DNA from: Ectobius pallidus
Taxonomy: Eukaryota; Arthropoda; Insecta; Blattodea; Ectobiidae
Assembly (NCBI GenBank): GCA_964059195.1
Contig: CAXKWD010000006.1
Location: forward strand, 6,254,530-6,318,529
DNA length: 64,000 nt
Direction of reading: 5' to 3'
The position numbers were made by a program, and so were the translations under genes. Shown one piece after another: positions 58,391-64,000 of the stretch. Position 1 is the first letter of the stretch, and each line of letters opens with the position of its first letter. The notes under the pieces are model-generated. The model did not search any database, had not been told where the DNA came from, and saw only the letters and a program-made list of their open reading frames with translations.

Positions 58391-60159
58391 TGCAGTTTTA
58401 CTGCCATTGATTATTATTGTTATTATTAATATGATTTCACGGTAAAAGCATTGAACATAACGATCGACCCTGATGCTTTCCGTTCTGGATAGGCTACTTG
58501 TTAGTTTTATGAAAATGTAATAAGTAAAATTTAATTGTCTCTTTAAATTACTTTTTTCTGTGCTAGCTTTTAACATGTATAAGCGAGAAAGTTTGTGCAA
58601 CTTATTTTTGCACCATTTATTTAATTTCAGTTAATTTTACCATCTGTTCAGCACAGTCAATAAGTAAATTAATAAAATATTTGAGTAAATTATAATTTGT
58701 CATGAAGTAGGCTACAAATCACATGGTTTTGATGTGTACACCTTCTGTTTCATATATTGGTTAAAGCTGGAAGCTGTAGGCGTATCCCATAGGCCCAATT
58801 TAAATCTTTGAATCTAGTAATTCTATAGATCTTTGAGCATTTCAAAGCCATAATGATGACAGAATAGCCCATCTCCTCCTGAAGAACTTAGCAGAGGAAC
58901 AGGTGTGTGCATGAAACTGCTGAAATTTTATTCATGGACCCTTACAAAAAATATATAAAAGTTCTTTGACATGCATCTAGGATATAGGATTAAAAGTTTT
59001 TGTCTTAGGACTAAGTGCTTGCAGTATAGGCCTACACAACCTGTTTTCTGTTCTTAATGTCACTTAATTTCAAACAAGTTTGTTTTGTTTACTCAGTAGG
59101 CCTACTCATATCATTCATTTCAATGAACTATGTTCTGATATTCTGCGTTTTAAGTCACACTTACAATACTGTTTTTTAGTTTTTAACTTGATACCTAATA
59201 ATTTTTTACAGAAATATGTGATAAAAATGTTCAATTTAATTTCTTCTACAACTTTACTGTGCTAGGTTTTCATGCATCGCCTACTGTAATGGAAATCTGT
59301 CTGTCTGTCTTTTTGGAACCCTATAGCCCCTATGTTGGAACGAAGGGGCCTCCAAGTGGAAGTTTCTGTTACCGATATGAATTTTATTATGCTTATTTTC
59401 CAAGAGAGGGCAGAGGGACAGGTGGTAAGTCCATCGCCTCTCAACCCCCTTCAGGAAACTAAGGTATTACTTGGACGTGAAAGGGTCGAGAAATTTTGTC
59501 CAGAGGCTCTAATTTAGGCTTGGAGTTCTTTTAGTGCTGTAAATCTATGATACGGGCCCCCAAGCTTAAAGTCCCTCCCGGAGGACTCCGTGCCCAGGAT
59601 TTTTACGTCCTGAAAACCCCATCAACCGCGGCCAAGTTCGGTAATGGAAATAGTTTAGAAAAATTGAAAATGGACACAAACTATTAACCGCAAAGTAATT
59701 CTTATAGAAAAAAAATTGTGGAATACAGCTAATTTATTAGTCATTGGCAGATGTTTTAAAACTTTTATTTTTATGAAAATTGTTAGTCATATTTAGCAAA
59801 TCAAAATTTTCAAAAAGTTTTTATATTTCAGTTATAGAAACAAAATTCTAGGTGGTCTGATAAAATTTTAGAAAATCCTTGATTAAAAAAAAAAAGAAGT
59901 AATGTAAAGTACAATGAACCATTTACTCACTGAACCAAGGCATCGTGCAACATGTTTTGCTGGTGTTATCTTGATTGATCACAATAAAAAGCATTTGCAG
60001 CATACCCACTGGGTGCAAGCATTTGAACCATTTGACCAGCAAGAGTTAAAACATTTGCTTAAAAGTCCTTTTTCTACCTTGGCAAGTCATAACATGTTTT
60101 TGTTAAATAATATCAGTCAATGTTTGCTTTAAAAAATACCAAAGCACTGGAGATTTTAC
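58391..60159. other. TPS intron part, no gene seen
   Basis: AT-rich. 59280-59640 is GC-richer and repeat-like (CTGTCTGTCTGTC; GGGACAGGTGGTAAGTCC), but I cannot classify it. The open frame 59914-60132 has no recognisable motif and lies next to the splice donor. Confidence 0.5.
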
Positions 60160-60315
60160 CTGCCTCACTGTAGTGGCAGCGACAAGAAGTTGGTAGTCGT
60201 GGATCCACACGACTGGAGAAGTGTCATATTTCTGTTGCTCATCGAGTTCCTTCACTGATCTCCTTAATGCGTCTATCGTACACTGTGCGAACTGCTTGTT
60301 TACAATACAGTATGC
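60160..60315 (-). CDS. TPS: trehalose-6-phosphate synthase, most 5' exon in window
   Basis: A 156-bp exon between the acceptor CATTTTCAG (right of 60315) and the donor GTAAAATC (from 60159), phase 0 at both ends. It encodes AYCIVNKQFAQCTIDALRR, SVKELDEQQKYDTS and PVVWIHDYQLLVAATTVRQ. WIHDYHL is the GT20 motif whose Asp contacts glucose 6-phosphate; here the usual second His is Gln. Earlier exons (about the first 150 residues with the start codon) are not found in 60316-64000 and must lie beyond the window. Confidence 0.9.
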
Positions 60316-60489
60316 CTGAAAATGAGTACATAGATGTGAGTATAATGCGAAATTGTGTAAATTTAAAATTTGTCTGTTAGGGACAGAGCAGTTTTCAGGA
60401 CTTAAATTCCTGCCAACTGCATTCTGTCCATAAGTTCATTGTGCTGAAAAACTTCAGGGATTAGAAATATCCATCTATAACCCAAGGGG

Positions 60490-61270
60490 GAAAAAAATTG
60501 AATTTTTGAAGTGAAACTTCTTTAGCCACGGTACAGGTAAATCGAGAGCTTGTGTAACGCTAAAAAATTGTCACAAAATTAATGTAACGCTGAAAATCAT
60601 CACGAAATTACTGAGGTGTGACGGAACGGACTGCACAGAAAACAATCAACTCAATGATTAGGTTTATCCAAAATTTAAAAAATTAAAAATTTTAAAAATC
60701 TAAAAATCCAAAATTAAAAATCGAAAATTAAAAAAACCAAAAAATAAAAAAAAATCAAAGATCCAAAATTTATAAAATCCAATATTAAAAAATCCAAAAT
60801 TCCAAAATTAAAAAATCCAAAGATCCAGAATTAAAAAGTCCAAAAATCGAAAATTTAAAAATAAAAAATCCAAAATTTAAAAGATAAAAAATCCAAAATT
60901 AAAAATCCAAATATCCAAAATTTAATAAATCGAAAAATTCAAACTTCAAAAATCCAAAATTTAAAAGTCCAAAATCCAAAATTTAAAAATAAAAAATCAA
61001 AAATTAAAAAATCGAAAATTAAAATAATCCAAAAAATTCAAAGATCTAAAATTTAAAAAATCCAAAATTCGAAAATTCAAAATTCGAAAATAAAAAAATC
61101 AAAAGATCAAAAATTAAAAAATCCAAAAGTAAAAAGAAGTCCAAAAACCCAATATTATAAAGTCCAACAATCCAAAATTGAAAAAAATTAATAATCCAAA
61201 ATTGAAAAAATTAAAAAATTAAAACAAGTTTCACTTCTGTTGCTTGGCGTACCACGCACACTTTTTTTAA
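60490..61270 (-). repeat. AT-rich minisatellite element, inverted partner of 52280-52690
   Basis: Flanks match the other copy in inverse: ACGGAACGGACTGCACAG at about 60620 against CTGTGCAGTCCGTTCCGT at 52583, and GTACCACGCACACTT at 61250 against AGTGTGCGTGGAACGCC at 52290. Between them lies an array of degenerate AAATCCAAAATTTAAAA-type words, about 570 bp here and 190 bp in the other copy. Confidence 0.75.
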
Positions 61271-61637
61271 AACCACATATGTATAGACAGTTGTCTCTTT
61301 AATTTCGTATAGAAATTTTAAAAATTAAGGCTGTTAATTCCTTACATAGAGCCCTTTTTCTAAGAAGCTTCATTTTTCATGCCCTTTTGCCATGTATCAA
61401 ATTTTAGTATTTTTATTCTTCCCTCTCTACTAGAAGTTCTTATACTGACTATTGATTGTCACTAATACACTAATAAGTAAGTGGAGCCATGCTGGGGTCA
61501 AAATGAACTGTTTGGACCTCATATCTTCATGTTCATCCCAACATGTGATTTCCACACGTCTCGATACAAGTTTTGTTTTCTTCTCAGTTTCCCATAAGTG
61601 AAAATCTCATGGCATTCAATTGTTTCAAACATCACAA

Positions 61638-63219
61638 TCTCTATACATATAAGAGGCTTTGTCCTGACTGACTGACTGACTGACTGACTTAATGACAGAA
61701 AATCAATGTAGAGCCTAAACTATAGCAGGTAGAGACTTGGAATTTTGACAGTACCTTCGTTTCATTATGTAGGTGCTCAATAAGAAAGGATTTTGAAAAA
61801 TTTTGATTTTAAATGCCAAAAATTAAATGTTTTTGAGAATACTTAATCCCTTTGTACACAGAATTATCAAATCCAAATCACAGTTCGCATGACAACATAT
61901 TGTTGCCAGTGGTCTCAGATAAGTTTGGAAATAAATGAAACGTGTCTCTGACAATTAATTAGAGAAGCTATCAATATAATCCGTGTTATAAATAAATAGT
62001 AAAGAATGAAATCCACGAAAATAATGCAGTCACATAACTTTTTCTACCCTGGACATAGAGAAAACAATACGAGGTATGGTAATGTGTATATTATTATATC
62101 GCAGGTTTTTGGAGAGAGAAGTATGAAAGTGATATTACATTTCTGTTTAATTTCATCCCCAAAACGGTTTTATGGTAACATGAGAGTGATAAATAAAATA
62201 TTCCGCAAAGACAACACAATTTTATGTTACCGAAATGTATGTTTCTTCTTATTTGAACCCCTACCAGGCTTGCTGTGTACAAGCGATGGGATGCAAAATT
62301 CTACATCCTCTATGAGTCATAAAAAGCTATACCAAGTGTTTTCTGAGGGAATAGTTTGAGTGTGATAAATCGTTCTTCCTATTTCAAATTCTAAATACCT
62401 ATATAATGACCTATAATTTAAAAATCAAAAGTCCTTCATAAGATAATTTCCAATTATAAAATTAAAAAAATCCCTTTAGGCAAGCCTACAGGCTGAGGTA
62501 GATTTCAAAGTGCTTTTGGTTTAATTTACCGTCGCTGCATAGCAATCTTCTTCTTTAGCCTTGGCATGACATACCCGCAATAATAATTGCAAAAAAGAGG
62601 AAAGAGCACTTTTTCAAACATTCAAATCTCGCCTTAAATGAGAGCTATCGAGAAACTAATTATTGATTTGTAGAGTACTCATCAAGAGCTTTTCAATGAC
62701 ACCCCACAAGACGTGGCTTCAAAAATTTCGAATTTCCATCCCTCCCACCCCCACCCCCACTCGTACCCCCAAAACCCCCGAATCGTTGGTGTCACTGTGA
62801 ACTCCATAGGGAGTACTCTAATTTATTCAAACAAAGTTTCCCTCTATACTTCATAGGGGCCGAGATATAAATGTTTTAAAATTTCAACCCCTTCCCCCGA
62901 CCACCCCCTTGGGCCAATTTTGCTCATTAACGAACTTGTCCGAACTATTGGGCCTAGAAATAACATAATAAAATTTGGCTCAAATATCTTCAAAATTACG
63001 GCCGCTATCGTGTAAAGATATAAATATATGTAGGCCTATATATAAATATCACCAAAAATTTCTTTTTAACGGGAAGTGGTTTCGTACTTAGGGAAGCATG
63101 AAACGTAAAGATATGAAAGAATTTTTCGAAAATCATGACATGGTATCCATTGCAATAGGTAGATTTTTCTTCGAAATCTACCTAAAAAAACCCGGGCGAC
63201 GCCGGGCCTTTTAAGCTAG
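61638..63219 (+). mobile_element. Helitron, non-autonomous, single copy
   Basis: Starts TCTCTATACATATAAGAGG after an A, with a (TGAC)n tract shortly after. Ends with the hairpin CCCGGGCGACGCCGGG, CCTTTTAAG, CTAG and a following T. The 3' half (about 62465-63185) is near-identical to the interior of the hAT-like element at 18933-20406. No Rep/helicase gene. Confidence 0.75.
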
Positions 63220-64000
63220 TTCTTCTATAAATTAACATATCAAGGTGATTTTGGTGTTATTTTGGAACTTGAAATGTTCTCTAGTGCTTGATTGGGAGAA
63301 ATTTTTGATATATGATTATTCCATTGTGTTCTAGATTTTTGTTTATAATGATGTGAATAAAAAATATTTTCAGCTTACAACAGTTTAATATCTTAAGTAT
63401 AAAAAAAAACTAAATGTCAGGCACTTATGAATTATTCTATCTGCAAAATACTGAAAAGGTTGTCTGTTTTCGGCGTGTTCCAAGCATAGACGGTAATTTT
63501 CGCTCAAATATTTTACATATTTTGTTACTAGGTTTTCTTGTCGACCATTACTGACCTATTTTATACACACGAGTAAGCCAGTAGGCCTACAATAAATATT
63601 ACTTATTTTCGTTCTTACCTTTCTGGATCTTTCAAGAAAGTGAAGAAATGCAATTCAGGATTTCTTCCTTTATTATTACTGAAATTTACAGCAGAACAAT
63701 AAGGTCCTTTCTAATAAATACAACACTCCTATTCATTTACATACTTCCCGGAGTAGTTACTGTAGTGTTAGTTTATGGCCGCTACGATCGCTAGTGTATG
63801 CATGTGCATGTTCGTCTGGCAGAAAAACGGACTGAGTTTCTTTACTGTATTAATACTTATACTGTGATATTACTATAAAATTGGCACGAAAATGGGCTTT
63901 ACTCCGGTATTGGTCAACCAATTTGGTCCAATATCAATAAGCTTCTTCCCATTGATGTCATAAATGTGTATACAAAGTTTCATGAAAATCCAATAAAGCG
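63220..64000. other. TPS intron part; repeat at the window edge
   Basis: No TPS exon seen. From about 63890 the sequence matches the dispersed repeat at 23420-23530 (ACAAAGTTTCATGAAAATC) and runs off the window. Confidence 0.5.

Noticed and set aside
59914..60132. 72-codon frame next to the TPS exon as a gene
   Set aside because: No motif, wrong strand for TPS, and AT-rich intron context.

Overview
The window looks like a piece of a large, AT-rich, repeat-bloated insect genome. It carries exons of a fused trehalose-6-phosphate synthase/phosphatase (TPS) gene, an enzyme of insect haemolymph sugar synthesis. The LINE, mariner, SINE and Helitron debris resembles what I know from cockroach or termite (Blattodea) genomes. 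That placement is inference and was not tested by any search.

One host gene frames nearly everything. Four phase-compatible minus-strand TPS exons lie at 60315-60160, 54659-54542, 14942-14685 and 12799-11235 (stop). Together they encode about 697 residues; the 5' exons lie beyond the right edge. The third intron shown is 39.6 kb long and is built almost entirely of nested transposons.

Layout: 0-10.4 kb (3' flank of TPS) holds a LINE tail, a palindromic mariner remnant, a TA-flanked MITE, a TTAA-flanked Kolobok-like element with THAP and P2X7-like gene remnants, and a Tc1-like element carrying a LINE and two SINEs. 11.2-17.4 kb has the last two TPS exons, LINE scraps and a small IS630-like derivative. 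17.4-21.6 kb is a tandem Helitron with two hAT-like elements inside it, each with a perfect 8-bp target duplication. 23.6-51.9 kb is a Tigger/pogo-like element split by a BEL/Pao retrotransposon (880-bp LTRs, 5-bp duplication). That retrotransposon is itself split by a 19.3-kb near-palindrome. 51.9-64 kb holds another hAT-like element, a MITE with a tRNA-like sequence, a second palindromic mariner, SINEs, a LINE tail, the two upstream TPS exons, an AT-rich minisatellite element and a second Helitron.

The most unusual object is the near-palindrome at 28177-47458. It has two arms of about 7.8 kb, a 179-bp spacer and matching termini. It has no recognised transposase and no target-site duplication, and it replaces the BEL protease and N-terminal RT region. 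Each arm is packed with satellites that themselves change orientation (183-bp units and ATCC-type repeats), a 122-bp tandem repeat, two SINEs, a hAT MITE and a zinc-finger-like fragment. The right arm alone carries a full-length LINE with an uninterrupted 1051-codon ORF and a perfect 10-bp duplication. This shows the two arms are independently evolving DNA and not a sequencing fold-back.

Calls rest on reading by eye: terminal repeats, target duplications, motifs and splice sites. No alignment or database search was run.
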